A stretch of 64,000 nucleotides of DNA from Anaerolineales bacterium (lineage in GTDB: Bacteria; Chloroflexota; Anaerolineae; Anaerolineales; UBA11579), in contig JAHBVE010000002.1 in NCBI GenBank assembly GCA_019637675.1, forward strand, positions 271,797-335,796. The letters are read 5' to 3'. The notes under the pieces are model-generated. The model was not told the DNA's origin, ran no database searches, and saw nothing but the letters and a program-made list of their open reading frames with translations. This document shows, piece by piece, positions 8,983 through 17,645 of this stretch. Numbering within the stretch: the stretch's first letter is position 1; each line of letters opens with the position of its first letter. A program made the translations under genes and the position numbers.

Positions 8983-9968
8983 TATTCCTTTTTCTTGGAG
9001 CCTTCAAGCCGCGCCTTCTTGGATGCAGTCTGTACACGCACATCCTGAAACGACTCTTCCAACAACGGGATGCCAAACCAGGCCGTAGTAAAACCAAAGA
9101 TCGCACCCGTGAGCGTACGTAGTAGCGGCGTGCTCTCGCGGTACTCCCACAGGCTCCAATTGGGGATCTGGCTCAGCAGCTGGCTAAAGCCATCCAGGCC
9201 GATCGGGACGAAACCGATCGCGATCCACAGCATCCAATGCAAGGGCTTGATACGCCGTCCGGTAGCCGCGTACAGCAAGCCAAACACCAGGATCGCGCCG
9301 TAAATCGCTACGTCCCGCTGGCAGAACGCCACCTTGTAACCTATCTGCTCATCCCCAATAAAGCGGCGGGCGGCTAGCATGTCTTCGCCGCTCAATCCCG
9401 TGGCTGCTTCGTAGCTTACATATTCATCCATCCCTGCGCCTGCACGCGGGTAGACCGGCTGGTCGCCAAACAGGAACCAGGAGCGGAACGCCATCTGGTG
9501 GCACACCGCCCCATAGGTCGAATAGATCGGGCGTGCCAGGCCAGGGTAGCCAGCGTTCATCAGCACTGGCGCCAGGAACGGCAGGCCCACGTATAAAAAT
9601 ATGATCAAGTTCAGCACGGCCAGATAATGACGGCCAAAGAAGTGCGCCAGCCGGTCTGCGCCGGTCACTTTGCTGCCACGCTCCTTACGCTTGGCATATT
9701 CGGGGTCTCCCTCCATTTGCTCAACACGGTCTCGGGCTGCGGCCATGGTCATCTCCAGTTTGCGACGGTCGAATGGGGCTTCTACTACATAGGGGCCAAC
9801 CTGCACTACCGGCACACGCGCGCCATAGGCAGCCTTCAGGTCCGGGTCCTCATCAATATTCACTAGGGCTAGATTGTGCGGGATCTTGTCCTGTAAGGCG
9901 GCTAGATCTTCCTTCGCCGTGTCGCACAGCGAGCAATTGTCTTTGGTGTACAAGGTGACCGTGATCAT
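8982..9968 (-). CDS. Glutaredoxin-like domain fused to DUF2085 membrane domain
   Basis: The 328-residue protein has two parts. Residues 1-75 form a glutaredoxin-like (DUF836-type) fold with LYTKDNCSLC (C12-x2-C15), DEDPDLKAAYGARVPVV and a cis-Pro VPVVQVG. Residues 100-300 form a membrane domain with DUF2085 signatures: CHQ (156-158), R-S-W-F, C216-QRDVAIYG, GLDGFSQLL and REST (277-280). A charged linker joins them. The redox module suggests that the membrane part exchanges electrons or is controlled by thiols; that is inference. It follows the tlpA stop by 3 bases, within a ccdA-tlpA operon, which supports a redox link. Confidence 0.88.
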   Translation of the reverse strand: MITVTLYTKDNCSLCDTAKEDLAALQDKIPHNLALVNIDEDPDLKAAYGARVPVVQVGPYVVEAPFDRRKLEMTMAAARDRVEQMEGDPEYAKRKERGSKVTGADRLAHFFGRHYLAVLNLIIFLYVGLPFLAPVLMNAGYPGLARPIYSTYGAVCHQMAFRSWFLFGDQPVYPRAGAGMDEYVSYEAATGLSGEDMLAARRFIGDEQIGYKVAFCQRDVAIYGAILVFGLLYAATGRRIKPLHWMLWIAIGFVPIGLDGFSQLLSQIPNWSLWEYRESTPLLRTLTGAIFGFTTAWFGIPLLEESFQDVRVQTASKKARLEGSKKKE

Positions 9969-9971
9969 GGG

Positions 9972-10454
9972 CTAAGGTTCCATTTGTTTGAGGTAGTTAT
10001 CAATGTCTGCGGCGCTCATTTCCCCAATGTGGAAGAAGCGGATCACGCCCTGCGCATCAATGAAGAAGGTTGTGGGATACCCACGCACACGATACAGCTC
10101 TTGCACACTGCCGTCAGTATCCAGCAAGACCGGCAGATCCACTCCGATCTCATCGATGAAACGCTGCACCTGCTGGCGCGTCTCGCCAAAATCCACCGCC
10201 AGCACCGCGAAGTCGCCGTGATTATAGCGTGCCTGGATGGCCGGCATCTCCTGGCGGCACGGGCCGCACCAGGTGGCCCAAAAATTCAGCAGCACGCGCT
10301 GGCCGCGCAGGTCGCTCAGGCGCACCTGCTCGCCGTCCAAATTGGGCAGCACAAATTCGGGCGCCTGTGAGCCGACCACGGGCTGCGGCCCAGACAGCGC
10401 GCTGCACGCGCTCAGCAACAATCCAAAGGCCAGCAACCAGGCGTGTTTCCTCAT
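9972..10454 (-). CDS. TlpA-like thiol-disulfide oxidoreductase lipoprotein
   Basis: The 160-residue protein starts at ATG 10454, overlapping the ccdA stop by 4 bases; an upstream extension to 10526 would enter ccdA and was rejected. Residues 1-17 are a lipoprotein signal ending LLLSAC (C17). A redoxin/TlpA domain follows, with APEFVLPNLDGEQVRLSDLR, FWATWCGPCRQEMP (C63-GP-C66) and the cis-Pro loop GYPTTFFID. It should be anchored on the outer face of the membrane and receive electrons from CcdA. Likely clients are extracytoplasmic thiol proteins or cytochrome c, though no cytochrome gene is seen nearby. Confidence 0.93.
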   Translation of the reverse strand: MRKHAWLLAFGLLLSACSALSGPQPVVGSQAPEFVLPNLDGEQVRLSDLRGQRVLLNFWATWCGPCRQEMPAIQARYNHGDFAVLAVDFGETRQQVQRFIDEIGVDLPVLLDTDGSVQELYRVRGYPTTFFIDAQGVIRFFHIGEMSAADIDNYLKQMEP

Positions 10455-11341
10455 AAGCGCAGCACGCCCAGCGCATACAAGGCTACGATCAGCAACAGGC
10501 TGGCCCCGCTGCCAATGAACCACCATTCGCCGAAGCGCTTGCCGCGACGCTGGGCCACAGCGCCCACGCCCAGGCCTGCCACCAGGCTGGCGAAAATGGC
10601 CAGCAGCATGTGCAAGCCAATGCGGCCTTCCTCAAACGTCGTGAAAAAGAAACCTAGGCTGGCCAGCGTCTGGAAACGGCCACTAAGCAGCAACACGCCC
10701 AATGCGATTAGCACCAGGCCCGTGATGCGCTCTACATAGTGGCTAAGCCGCGCATAGCGGCGCACGATGTTGGTGATCCAACTCACCTGAGTAGCCGCGA
10801 TCAGAAAAGGAATAGCCAGCCCAGCCGAGTAGGCACTGAGCAGCACCGCGCCCTGGCTGAGTTCTGCACTGTTGAACGCCAGAGTGAGGATGGAGCCAAG
10901 CACTGGCCCGACACAGGGCACCCACCCCGCCGAGAAGAACACGCCCATCATGGCGGAGGATACATAGCCACGCTGGGAGCGCAGGCTGGATTGTGTCCGC
11001 AGCTCATAATCCAACCAGCGGATGCGCAAGATGCCACTGAGGTGCAAGCCAAACAGGATGACGATGACGCCACCTACTTGCGAGAGCAAGCGCGTGAACG
11101 AAAATAAGAATTGACCCAAAGCCGCCGAGAACAATCCCAGCAGAATGAATATGACGCTGAAGCCCAGCACAAACGCCAGGCCATGCAAGAAACTGTGCCA
11201 GTTATCCGGCTGCTCTTGCGTACCGGCAACCCGGCCGCTCAGATAGCCTACATACACTGGCACAAGGGCAAAAACACATGGGGAGAGGAAGGAAGCCAAC
11301 CCAGCCAGGAAGGCCAACCCGACGCTGGGCACAGGGATCAT
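10451..11341 (-). CDS. ccdA: CcdA-family transmembrane thiol-electron transporter
   Basis: The 296-residue polytopic protein has the two conserved cysteines of CcdA/DsbD-beta, in ASFLSPCVFALVPVYVGYLS (C22) and SAGWVPCVGPVLGSIL, both next to prolines in membrane segments. It carries reducing equivalents from cytoplasmic thioredoxin across the membrane to TlpA-like proteins, and the next gene encodes one. At 296 residues it is longer than the roughly 230-residue minimal CcdA, with an extra C-terminal helix pair. The start lies 6 bases after the L,D-transpeptidase stop. Confidence 0.93.
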   Translation of the reverse strand: MIPVPSVGLAFLAGLASFLSPCVFALVPVYVGYLSGRVAGTQEQPDNWHSFLHGLAFVLGFSVIFILLGLFSAALGQFLFSFTRLLSQVGGVIVILFGLHLSGILRIRWLDYELRTQSSLRSQRGYVSSAMMGVFFSAGWVPCVGPVLGSILTLAFNSAELSQGAVLLSAYSAGLAIPFLIAATQVSWITNIVRRYARLSHYVERITGLVLIALGVLLLSGRFQTLASLGFFFTTFEEGRIGLHMLLAIFASLVAGLGVGAVAQRRGKRFGEWWFIGSGASLLLIVALYALGVLRL

Positions 11342-11347
11342 ACGCGT

Positions 11348-12466
11348 TTAGCTCTGGACCACACGCACGCTGGTACCCGCCACCTGATCGATCTTGCCAG
11401 GGTAGTACTCCACCTGGGGTGCAGTCCAGCGGAAGATGAACTTGGCGTCCTCTTGCGTGGCGTTGATGCAACCCGCCGAGGTGCGCTCACCATAGTTATT
11501 GTGCCAGTAGCAAGTATGTACGGCAATGCCGCCAGTGGCGATGAAAGTGCACCAGCCAATACCAGACAGGTCATACCCCGCGCCAGAGGTGCCGCCGGTC
11601 ATTGTGGTCGAGATGTATTTCATGTACACGCGCAGATAATCACTGACCGGCGTGTACCCAACGCCATCTTCACCATCACGCCCGGTCGAAACCCGGCAGA
11701 AATACACCTCACGCCCATCCTCATAGCACGACATGGTTTGGCGGGCAATGTTGATGACAAGTTCTTTATTCTCAACCTCAGGCGAGATGGGCGTAATGTC
11801 TTCGGGTTTGATCGGCTTGAAAGCATGCGCCGGCGCCCAAAAATGGTCACCCAGGCTGCCATACAGATCGTAGACGTGGTATTCCACTTCACCCGCATCA
11901 CTGGTGCGAATGTCGTCGACCCACATCACCTGCCCATAATACAGACGGATTGGCCAGTTGCTCTGCACCAGGAAACGGATACGGTGGCCAAACGGCGCAT
12001 TGGCATTGGCCAGCTGCACATTGACATACGGCTGGGTCACCTCAGCCCACATGCCCGGCCCAGACCCATAGTCTGGCAAGGTGGTGAGCGGTGTATTGGC
12101 AATATCCTTGACTGGCTGCAGGAACGGCGCCCACACATACCCCTGCGGCGTTTCGATCCAGCGTTGGTTGCGCAGGCCGCTGGCGCTGCCAACGACCTCG
12201 CGGATCCACGGCACCACTGAGTCGCCCATCAGCTGGCCGACTTCGGCCGCCTCGCGGTTGGGGGCGGCGCGCACATACACAAAGCGATCCAGCTCCTCGA
12301 CCACGCGGCCCAGACGCTCGGCCTGCGGAAACGGCTCCTGCAGCAAATAGCGCGGGTTGACCTTCAAGCCAGGGCCTGCACTAAAAGGAGCAAGGGCCGC
12401 CGCGCCCAAACCCAGGCCGCCAAGTTTGAGGAAATCTCGTCTGCTCAGTGGGGATTGCTTCGACAT
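11348..12466 (-). CDS. Tat-exported L,D-transpeptidase (YkuD domain)
   Basis: The 372-residue protein begins with a twin-arginine signal (SRRDFLKLGG, then a hydrophobic stretch to about residue 32). The middle region is SH3-like (RAAPNREAAEVGQLMG and similar). The C-terminal YkuD domain has IATGGIAVHTCYWHNNYG, H317 and H322, and the catalytic Cys333 in SAGCIN, compared with the usual S/T-x-GC-x-N. It would cross-link peptidoglycan stem peptides outside the membrane. It heads a reverse operon with ccdA, tlpA and the Grx-DUF2085 gene, which could keep its catalytic cysteine reduced (inference). Confidence 0.92.
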   Translation of the reverse strand: MSKQSPLSRRDFLKLGGLGLGAAALAPFSAGPGLKVNPRYLLQEPFPQAERLGRVVEELDRFVYVRAAPNREAAEVGQLMGDSVVPWIREVVGSASGLRNQRWIETPQGYVWAPFLQPVKDIANTPLTTLPDYGSGPGMWAEVTQPYVNVQLANANAPFGHRIRFLVQSNWPIRLYYGQVMWVDDIRTSDAGEVEYHVYDLYGSLGDHFWAPAHAFKPIKPEDITPISPEVENKELVINIARQTMSCYEDGREVYFCRVSTGRDGEDGVGYTPVSDYLRVYMKYISTTMTGGTSGAGYDLSGIGWCTFIATGGIAVHTCYWHNNYGERTSAGCINATQEDAKFIFRWTAPQVEYYPGKIDQVAGTSVRVVQS

Positions 12467-12472
12467 GGCGGT

Positions 12473-12478
12473 ATTTTA
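12473..12478 (-). promoter_or_regulatory. -10 box TAAAAT, leaderless arrangement
   Basis: On the reverse strand TAAAAT is followed by six bases (ACCGCC) and the ATG of the L,D-transpeptidase gene. No Shine-Dalgarno is present. Confidence 0.5.
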
Positions 12479-12519
12479 TCGCGGCAGCATGAAACCTAAA
12501 TGAGGCAGCCTGGTGCGCA

Positions 12520-14940
12520 TTACACCTTGAGCGGCGTTTTGCGCAGGCGCAGGCTGTTGCCAATGACGAAAATATCGCTCAGCGCCATGGCGCCTGCCGC
12601 CAGGATGGGACTCAGGAAGCCCAGCGCAGCCGCGGGGATGAGCAGGATGTTGTAGATGAACGCCCAGAACAGATTCTGGCGAATGGTGCTCAAGGTGCGC
12701 TTGGAGAGCGCGATCGCCTTGGGCACGCCGCGCAAATCATCCGTCATCAGCACCACCGGGGCCGTGGCCATGGCCACATCTGTGCCCGTGCCAATGGCAA
12801 TGCCCAAGTCAGCTTGCGCCAAAGCCGGCGCGTCGTTGATGCCGTCCCCCACCATCGCCACCTTGTGACCCTCGGCCTGCAGTTTGGAGACTTCGGCGGC
12901 CTTCTGTTCAGGCAGCACCTCGGCCAGCACATAGTCCAGGCCCAGCTGGCGGGCGACAGCATCCGCCACGCCGCGCGCATCACCTGTGATCATGCCCACC
13001 TTCAAGCCCATGCGATGGAAGCTTTCGATGATCTCGTGAGCGTTGTCCTTCAGCGTGTCGGCCACACCCAGCACACCGGCCAGCTTGCCGTCCACGGCCA
13101 CATAGATGGCCGTTTTGCCATCAGCGTGCAGGCGCTCGCCTACGCCCTCCAGGCTATCCAGTTGAATATTGCGCTCGTTCATCAGGCGCAGGTTGCCGAT
13201 CAGCACCTGGGCGCCCTCAACTTCAGCCATCACGCCGCGCCCGGCCAGCGCTTCAAAGCTGGCTGGCGTGGCCAGCGCCAGTTGGCGCGCATTTGCCGCC
13301 GCCACGATCGCTTCACCCAGGGGGTGCTCGCTGGCGTGCTCCACGCTGGCGGCCAGGCGCAGCAGCTCCTCTTCGCCGGCGGGGAACTTGCCCACCAGCA
13401 CATCCGTAAGCGCGGGCTGGCCGCGGGTCAACGTGCCGGTCTTGTCGAGCAAGACCATTGAGATGCCCGAGGCGCGTTCCAGCGCCTCGCCAGATTTGAT
13501 GAGCACGCCCATCTCCGCGCCGCGGCCGCTACCCACCATCACCGCCGTGGGCGTAGCCAGGCCCATAGCGCACGGGCAAGCGATTAGCAGCACAGCCGCC
13601 GTATTGATCAGTGCACGCGTCAGCGTGGCGTCCGCCGTAACGGCGGGAAAGACAAAGTACCAGATCAGGAAGGTGACCGCTGCGATCAAGATGACGATCG
13701 GCACAAAGATCTCAGAAATACGATCGCCCAGCTTCTGGATCGGCGGGCGGCTGCTCTGCGCGTTCTCAACCAACTGTACGATCTGCGCCAGCGCAGTGGC
13801 CTTGCCCACTTTGGTAGCCTCGAACACGATCCGGCCCTGCTTATTGAGCGTGGCGCCGATCACTTCGTCGCCAGGCTTCTTGCTCACCGGCATCGATTCG
13901 CCGCTGATCATGGATTCATCTGCCGAACTATGGCCATCGATCACACGGCCGTCCGCCGGGAATTTCTCACCCGGGCGCACCACCACATGGTCGCCCACTA
14001 GCACATCCGCACTGGGGATCTCGATCTCTTGCCCGTCGCGCAGCACGCGCGCCTGCTTGGGTTGCAAACTGATCAGCTTACGGATGGCATCGCCTGTACG
14101 GCCACGGGCATTGACCTCAAGGTACTTGCCAACACGGATAAGCGTGATGATGGTGGCCGATGTTTCGAAATAGCCATGCCCGCTGAACAAGCCCAGCAAA
14201 ATGGCTACCGAGTAAAAGTACGCCACGGAGGAGCCCATCGCCACCAATACATCCATATTGGCGCTGCCATTACGCAATGCCTTGAAGCCATTGACGTAAA
14301 AGCTCCACCCGACGACGAACTGCACCGGTGTTGCCAGCGCAAAGAACAACCAGTCCACCCACGGCGCATGCGCCCAGTGGCCCAGCAAGCCAAAATCCCG
14401 CCCCATCGAGAGGATGAACAGCGGCAGTGTAAAAGCCACGCTCAGCCACATCAGGTTACGCTGCTTGCGGATCTCGGCACGGCGCACGCCGGCTTCCACA
14501 TCCTCGCCCGCCGCGGCTGCGGCCAGCTCAAAGCCGGCTTCCTTGGCCGCCGCGCGCAGTTCCGCTTCGCTGGTGATCGTCGGCACATACTTGATGCGCG
14601 CCTCGGCGTTCACCGGGTTCACCTGCGCCTCCAGCACGCCGTCCAGGCCGCTCAAAGCGGCCTGGAGACGGCGTGCGTCGGCCGGATCGCTCAGGTTTTG
14701 CACTCGCAGCTGGGCTTCGCCGCTGGCTACGTCGTAGCCAGCCTTGCGGATGCGCGCAAGCATGCCCTGCAGGTCAGCCTGGGCCGGGTCAAACTCCACC
14801 GCGGCGCGCTCACTGGACAGGTTGACACTGGCGTGCGAAACGCCAGGCACCTTCTTGAGATTGCGCTCAACTGTGGAGACACAGTTGGCGCAGGTCATCC
14901 CCAAAATGGGCAGGTTGTATTGCTTGCTGGCTTCGGTCAT
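12520..14940 (-). CDS. copA: Copper-translocating P1B-type ATPase CopA
   Basis: The 806-residue protein has an N-terminal HMA domain with GMTCANC (C17, C20) and a second HMA-like domain (about 80-145) that has lost its CxxC. The ATPase core has [20 protein letters not shown], the SGESMPVSK actuator loop, the CPC metal site in [13 protein letters not shown], the DKTGTLTRG phosphorylation site, the [11 protein letters not shown] motif and [16 protein letters not shown]. The CPC motif and the csoR-copZ context indicate Cu(I) efflux to the outside. It is the last gene of the copper operon, with start ATG 14940 after an AAGGTAG ribosome site. Confidence 0.97.
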   Translation of the reverse strand: MTEASKQYNLPILGMTCANCVSTVERNLKKVPGVSHASVNLSSERAAVEFDPAQADLQGMLARIRKAGYDVASGEAQLRVQNLSDPADARRLQAALSGLDGVLEAQVNPVNAEARIKYVPTITSEAELRAAAKEAGFELAAAAAGEDVEAGVRRAEIRKQRNLMWLSVAFTLPLFILSMGRDFGLLGHWAHAPWVDWLFFALATPVQFVVGWSFYVNGFKALRNGSANMDVLVAMGSSVAYFYSVAILLGLFSGHGYFETSATIITLIRVGKYLEVNARGRTGDAIRKLISLQPKQARVLRDGQEIEIPSADVLVGDHVVVRPGEKFPADGRVIDGHSSADESMISGESMPVSKKPGDEVIGATLNKQGRIVFEATKVGKATALAQIVQLVENAQSSRPPIQKLGDRISEIFVPIVILIAAVTFLIWYFVFPAVTADATLTRALINTAAVLLIACPCAMGLATPTAVMVGSGRGAEMGVLIKSGEALERASGISMVLLDKTGTLTRGQPALTDVLVGKFPAGEEELLRLAASVEHASEHPLGEAIVAAANARQLALATPASFEALAGRGVMAEVEGAQVLIGNLRLMNERNIQLDSLEGVGERLHADGKTAIYVAVDGKLAGVLGVADTLKDNAHEIIESFHRMGLKVGMITGDARGVADAVARQLGLDYVLAEVLPEQKAAEVSKLQAEGHKVAMVGDGINDAPALAQADLGIAIGTGTDVAMATAPVVLMTDDLRGVPKAIALSKRTLSTIRQNLFWAFIYNILLIPAAALGFLSPILAAGAMALSDIFVIGNSLRLRKTPLKV

Positions 14941-14958
14941 GGCTACCTTCTAAATTAG

Positions 14959-15165
14959 TTATGCAGCTGCGGGGTAATTGATCTCCGCCAGCAGGGCTTT
15001 GACAGACTCTTCGGTGGCAGGTTCGCTAAAACGCACCATCACCTTTTTGTCGTCCAGGCTGGCCTTGACGGCTTCCACGCCTGGCAGCTCGGCCAGCTCG
15101 TTCTCGATGGTTTGCGTGCAATGGCCGCAATGGATCTTGGGGACGTTGTATACGATCGTGTTCAT
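14959..15165 (-). CDS. copZ: CopZ-like copper chaperone
   Basis: The 68-residue single HMA domain has the metal site IHCGHCTQTIENELAELPGV; CGHC here replaces the more common C-x-x-C of ATPase domains. It probably carries Cu(I) to CopA, encoded 18 bases downstream. It lies between csoR and copA in the same reverse operon. Confidence 0.93.
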   Translation of the reverse strand: MNTIVYNVPKIHCGHCTQTIENELAELPGVEAVKASLDDKKVMVRFSEPATEESVKALLAEINYPAAA

Positions 15166-15185
15166 GTGAAGCTCCTTCCGGTCGT

Positions 15186-15455
15186 CTAGACCTTCATCGC
15201 TGCTTGATAGACTTCGGCGATCTCTGCCAGAACGCGCTCGCGCTCCTCGGCATCCTCACCGCGTACAGCCGTGATCACACACGAGTGCATGTGCTCTTCG
15301 AGCACCATCTGGCTGACCTTGTTCAAGGCCGCCTGGGTGGCCTGGATCTGGCGGATGACATCAATGCAATAGGCGCCATCCTCCACCATGCGTTGGATGC
15401 CGCGCACATGGCCTTCAATCGTTTTGAGCCGTTTCCCGGCATGCTCTCGGTTCAT
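15186..15455 (-). CDS. csoR: CsoR-family copper-sensing repressor
   Basis: The 89-residue all-helical DUF156 protein has the Cu(I) ligand set C30, H55 and C59, with the spacing of characterised CsoR proteins (C-x24-H-x3-C). Apo-CsoR binds a GC-rich operator and leaves it when Cu(I) binds. The ribosome site GGAGG precedes ATG 15455, and the operator lies just upstream, so it should autoregulate csoR-copZ-copA. Other DUF156 members (RcnR, FrmR, CstR) differ in ligands; copZ-copA next door favours copper. Confidence 0.95.
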   Translation of the reverse strand: MNREHAGKRLKTIEGHVRGIQRMVEDGAYCIDVIRQIQATQAALNKVSQMVLEEHMHSCVITAVRGEDAEERERVLAEIAEVYQAAMKV

Positions 15456-15465
15456 TTCTGCCTCC

Positions 15466-15526
15466 TACCCACCCCCTGGGGGAGGGGGTATGACAAAAGT
15501 GTAGCACTTCTGCCGGCAACTGACAA
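15466..15526 (-). promoter_or_regulatory. csoR promoter with CsoR-type operator
   Basis: On the reverse strand TTGTCA (15521-15526), a 17-base spacer and TACACT (15498-15503) form a good sigma-A promoter. Directly downstream, 15466-15490 reads TACCC-CCTCCCCC-AGGGGG-TGGGTA, a G/C-tract inverted repeat like known CsoR boxes. The operator covers about +1 to +25, so bound repressor would block initiation or early elongation. Confidence 0.8.
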
Positions 15527-15542
15527 GGGTCCTCCCCAAAGG

Positions 15543-16136
15543 TTACGACAATAGCGTCTGAAGGTCGGCGAGCGTCTGCTCGCGGCTGGTGAAATGCACC
15601 GCCTGCATGCCCGCCTCCTGCGCGCCGCGCACATTCTGGATGAAATCATCCACAAAGACAGCTTCCGCCGGTTGAACGCCCAGGCGCTCAGCTGCCAGCA
15701 GGTAGATCGCCGGGTGCGGCTTCATCACCCCTACCTCACCCGAGATAACGATGGCATCAAAAGCATCCAGTATTGGATACTCCACCGTCAGCGCGGCTCG
15801 CAAGTTGTTCATGGCGTTGCTCAGCAGGCCAGTCTTGTACTGTGGACGCAGGCTGCGGATATACGCCATCAGCGCATGGTCCAGGTGATCCGCGCCAAAG
15901 AAAGCCTCGCGCAGCTCCTGCACGGTCATAGCGAACTGATCGGCCACTTCCTGCAGATACTGCTCGCCATCCACTCCCCCCAATTGCGCCCGCCGGCGGT
16001 TATCGCCGTCGAACACGCGTGCTTCAAGCGCGTCTCGGCTCATGCCGAGGCGCGCCGCCAGCGCATCGCGCTGGTTGTCAGGATCGGTGCGTACCAGCAC
16101 ACCGCCAAAATCCCAGATAACGGCTTTGATCGTCAT
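15543..16136 (-). CDS. HAD-superfamily hydrolase (subfamily IA)
   Basis: The 197-residue protein begins with motif I as VIWDFGGVLVRTDPD (nucleophile D; the +2 position is Gly rather than Asp, as in YihX/epoxide-hydrolase-N-type HADs). It also has a motif II serine/threonine region (GLLSNAMNNL), the motif III lysine in EVGVMKPHPAIY and the motif IV acid pair in AVFVDDFIQNV. It probably dephosphorylates a small sugar phosphate or dehalogenates; the substrate is unknown. A TACAAT box lies 7 bases before ATG 16136, and a hairpin terminator separates it from the upstream gene. Confidence 0.9.
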   Translation of the reverse strand: MTIKAVIWDFGGVLVRTDPDNQRDALAARLGMSRDALEARVFDGDNRRRAQLGGVDGEQYLQEVADQFAMTVQELREAFFGADHLDHALMAYIRSLRPQYKTGLLSNAMNNLRAALTVEYPILDAFDAIVISGEVGVMKPHPAIYLLAAERLGVQPAEAVFVDDFIQNVRGAQEAGMQAVHFTSREQTLADLQTLLS

Positions 16137-16143
16137 GCTGCGT

Positions 16144-16149
16144 ATTGTA
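16144..16149 (-). promoter_or_regulatory. -10 box TACAAT, leaderless arrangement
   Basis: TACAAT on the reverse strand is followed by seven bases and the ATG of the HAD gene. No ribosome site lies between. Confidence 0.5.
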
Positions 16150-16162
16150 TGCGGGAAGCGGT

Positions 16163-16187
16163 AACAAAAGCCTGCCGAACGGCGGGC
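16163..16187 (-). terminator. Intrinsic terminator after the thioredoxin-like lipoprotein gene
   Basis: GCCCGCCG and CGGCAGGC (arms 16180-16187 and 16170-16177, one G-U pair) form a short hairpin followed on the reverse strand by TTTTG. It lies 13 bases after the stop of the 16201-16800 gene. The forward strand also ends in six T, so it may work both ways. Confidence 0.65.
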
Positions 16188-16200
16188 TTTTTTGGGAGCA

Positions 16201-16800
16201 TTACTGGTCTATGGCGTCTACAAGGGCTTGTTGAACTTCTCGCCCATCAATATAGCCGCGCCACTGGCCAATCACGTGGCCATTGGCATCGATCAGAAAG
16301 AAATGGGGCTGGTAGGTATATCCCAACTGTTCCTGAATAGACAACGTGCGGGGGTCATCCCGATCAAGGTAGACAAAGACCACTTCGTCACCGTACATGT
16401 TTTCCAGGCCATGCACCGTCGGGGCAACCGCCTTGCACACCGCACACCAATAGGCAAAGAACTCTACGAATTGCACCTGGCCAGAGGCCAGCATGAACTC
16501 CTCCGGGCGGCTGGCGTGAAAATCGGGATTGCCGGGCCGGATAGGCGGCAGGGTGGCCTCGCCGCCGGTAGCCACCGATTCCGTGCTCAGGTCGAGCACG
16601 GCACGCGGTGTCGGGCTATCCGGAGAGCCGAGATTCGCAGCTTCGCCGGTGCCGTTTTGCAGCTGGATCTGCCCATCCGGCAGAATAGGCATCTGGCCTG
16701 CGCAGGCCGCCAAAGGCGCCGCCAGCAACAGCAAACCAGCCACGGCCAGCATGCGGCCTACAGGAATGGAACTAAAGCCAGACGATTGCATGTGTAACAT
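16201..16800 (-). CDS. Thioredoxin-like lipoprotein (CAVC active site)
   Basis: The 199-residue protein has a lipoprotein signal (hydrophobic 17-32, lipobox LAAC, C33), then a Pro/Asp/Gly-rich linker. A thioredoxin fold follows, with EFFAYWCAVCKAVAP (CxxC = C-A-V-C), HGLENMYGDEVVFVYLDRDD and a cis-Pro loop YQPHFFLID. It is probably an extracytoplasmic thiol reductase similar to TlpA. ATG 16800 follows a TACTAT box by 7 bases; ATG 16791 is an alternative. It is distinct from the TlpA lipoprotein of the ccdA operon, so the cell has at least two such proteins. Confidence 0.88.
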   Translation of the reverse strand: MLHMQSSGFSSIPVGRMLAVAGLLLLAAPLAACAGQMPILPDGQIQLQNGTGEAANLGSPDSPTPRAVLDLSTESVATGGEATLPPIRPGNPDFHASRPEEFMLASGQVQFVEFFAYWCAVCKAVAPTVHGLENMYGDEVVFVYLDRDDPRTLSIQEQLGYTYQPHFFLIDANGHVIGQWRGYIDGREVQQALVDAIDQ

Positions 16801-16807
16801 CGCAGAA

Positions 16808-16813
16808 ATAGTA
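16808..16813 (-). promoter_or_regulatory. -10 box TACTAT, leaderless arrangement
   Basis: TACTAT on the reverse strand is followed by seven bases and ATG 16800. It is one of several such sites in the window. Confidence 0.45.
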
Positions 16814-16908
16814 ACCCGTGGGGATGTTGAGGTGTGCGCACCTAAGCCCTGCTCTAACTGAAATTTAATTCAAAGAAAAGGCAGGAAACTACGCCAAATC
16901 CATAAGGT

Positions 16909-16914
16909 TAGAAT
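16909..16914 (+). promoter_or_regulatory. -10 box TAGAAT, leaderless arrangement
   Basis: TAGAAT is followed by six bases (AAGAAT) and ATG 16921. There is no Shine-Dalgarno. Confidence 0.5.
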
Positions 16915-16920
16915 AAGAAT

Positions 16921-17643
16921 ATGCAACTCAAGGGCAAGAATGTGCTCATCACCGGCGCGGCTGTACGCCTGGGCGCCCAGATGGCTCGCAGCGTTGCCGC
17001 CGAGGGCGGCAATGTGATCATCCACCACAACAGCTCGCAGGCCGAGGCTGAAGCCTTGCAGGCTGAGCTCCAGCAGGCGGGCGGCCAAGCCCACCTGCTG
17101 CAAGCGGATCTTGGAGACCCGCAGCAAGCGGGTCACCTGATCGAGCGCGCCGGCGAGCACGGCCCATTGTTTGCCCTGGTCAACAGCGCCTCGATCTTCG
17201 AAGACATTAACCTGGCAACCACCAAGCTGGCTGACTGGCAACGCCACCTCGATGTCAACCTTACTGCCCCCTTCCTGCTCAGCCAGGCTTTTTGGAATGC
17301 GGCCGGCCAGCGGCCCGGCCGTATCGTCAACCTGCTGGATTGGCGCGCTTTGCGCCCAGGCGCCGACCACCTGCCCTATACGATCAGCAAAGTCGGCCTG
17401 GCCGGGCTCACCCGTTCGCTGGCAACCGCCATGGCCCCCAACATCAGCGTGAACGGCATCGCCCTGGGCGCCATCTTGCCGCCCAGTGATGGGGCCGAGC
17501 CCAGCGGCATTCTGAAGAATGTGCCCGCCGGCCGCTGGGCGGAGCTGGACGAGCTGGGCCAGACCCTGCTCTTTCTCCTGACCGGCCCAGCCTACATTAC
17601 CGGAGAGATCATTCACCTGGACGGAGGACGCCACCTGGTGTAA
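16921..17643 (+). CDS. Short-chain reductase of pteridine reductase (PTR1/FolM) type
   Basis: The 240-residue Rossmann protein has the NADPH site VLITGAAVRLG (the R after the glycine motif suits NADP) and an NSAS motif. The catalytic set is Asp in NLLDWRAL, then Tyr and Lys in YTISK, with 13 residues from Asp to Tyr and 4 from Tyr to Lys. Most SDRs have Ser at the Asp position; Asp with this spacing is the PTR1 arrangement, so pteridine/dihydrofolate-type substrates are likely. It is followed 3 bases later by folB and then folK, supporting a folate role, perhaps replacing or supplementing dihydrofolate reductase. A generic SDR assignment remains possible. Confidence 0.85.
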   Translation: MQLKGKNVLITGAAVRLGAQMARSVAAEGGNVIIHHNSSQAEAEALQAELQQAGGQAHLLQADLGDPQQAGHLIERAGEHGPLFALVNSASIFEDINLATTKLADWQRHLDVNLTAPFLLSQAFWNAAGQRPGRIVNLLDWRALRPGADHLPYTISKVGLAGLTRSLATAMAPNISVNGIALGAILPPSDGAEPSGILKNVPAGRWAELDELGQTLLFLLTGPAYITGEIIHLDGGRHLV

Positions 17644-17645
17644 CT

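Noticed and set aside
11111-12220. Long forward open frame opposite the L,D-transpeptidase gene
   Set aside because: It is antisense to a clear YkuD gene, is rich in His/Arg/Gln as expected of a GC-rich mirror frame, and has no family motif.
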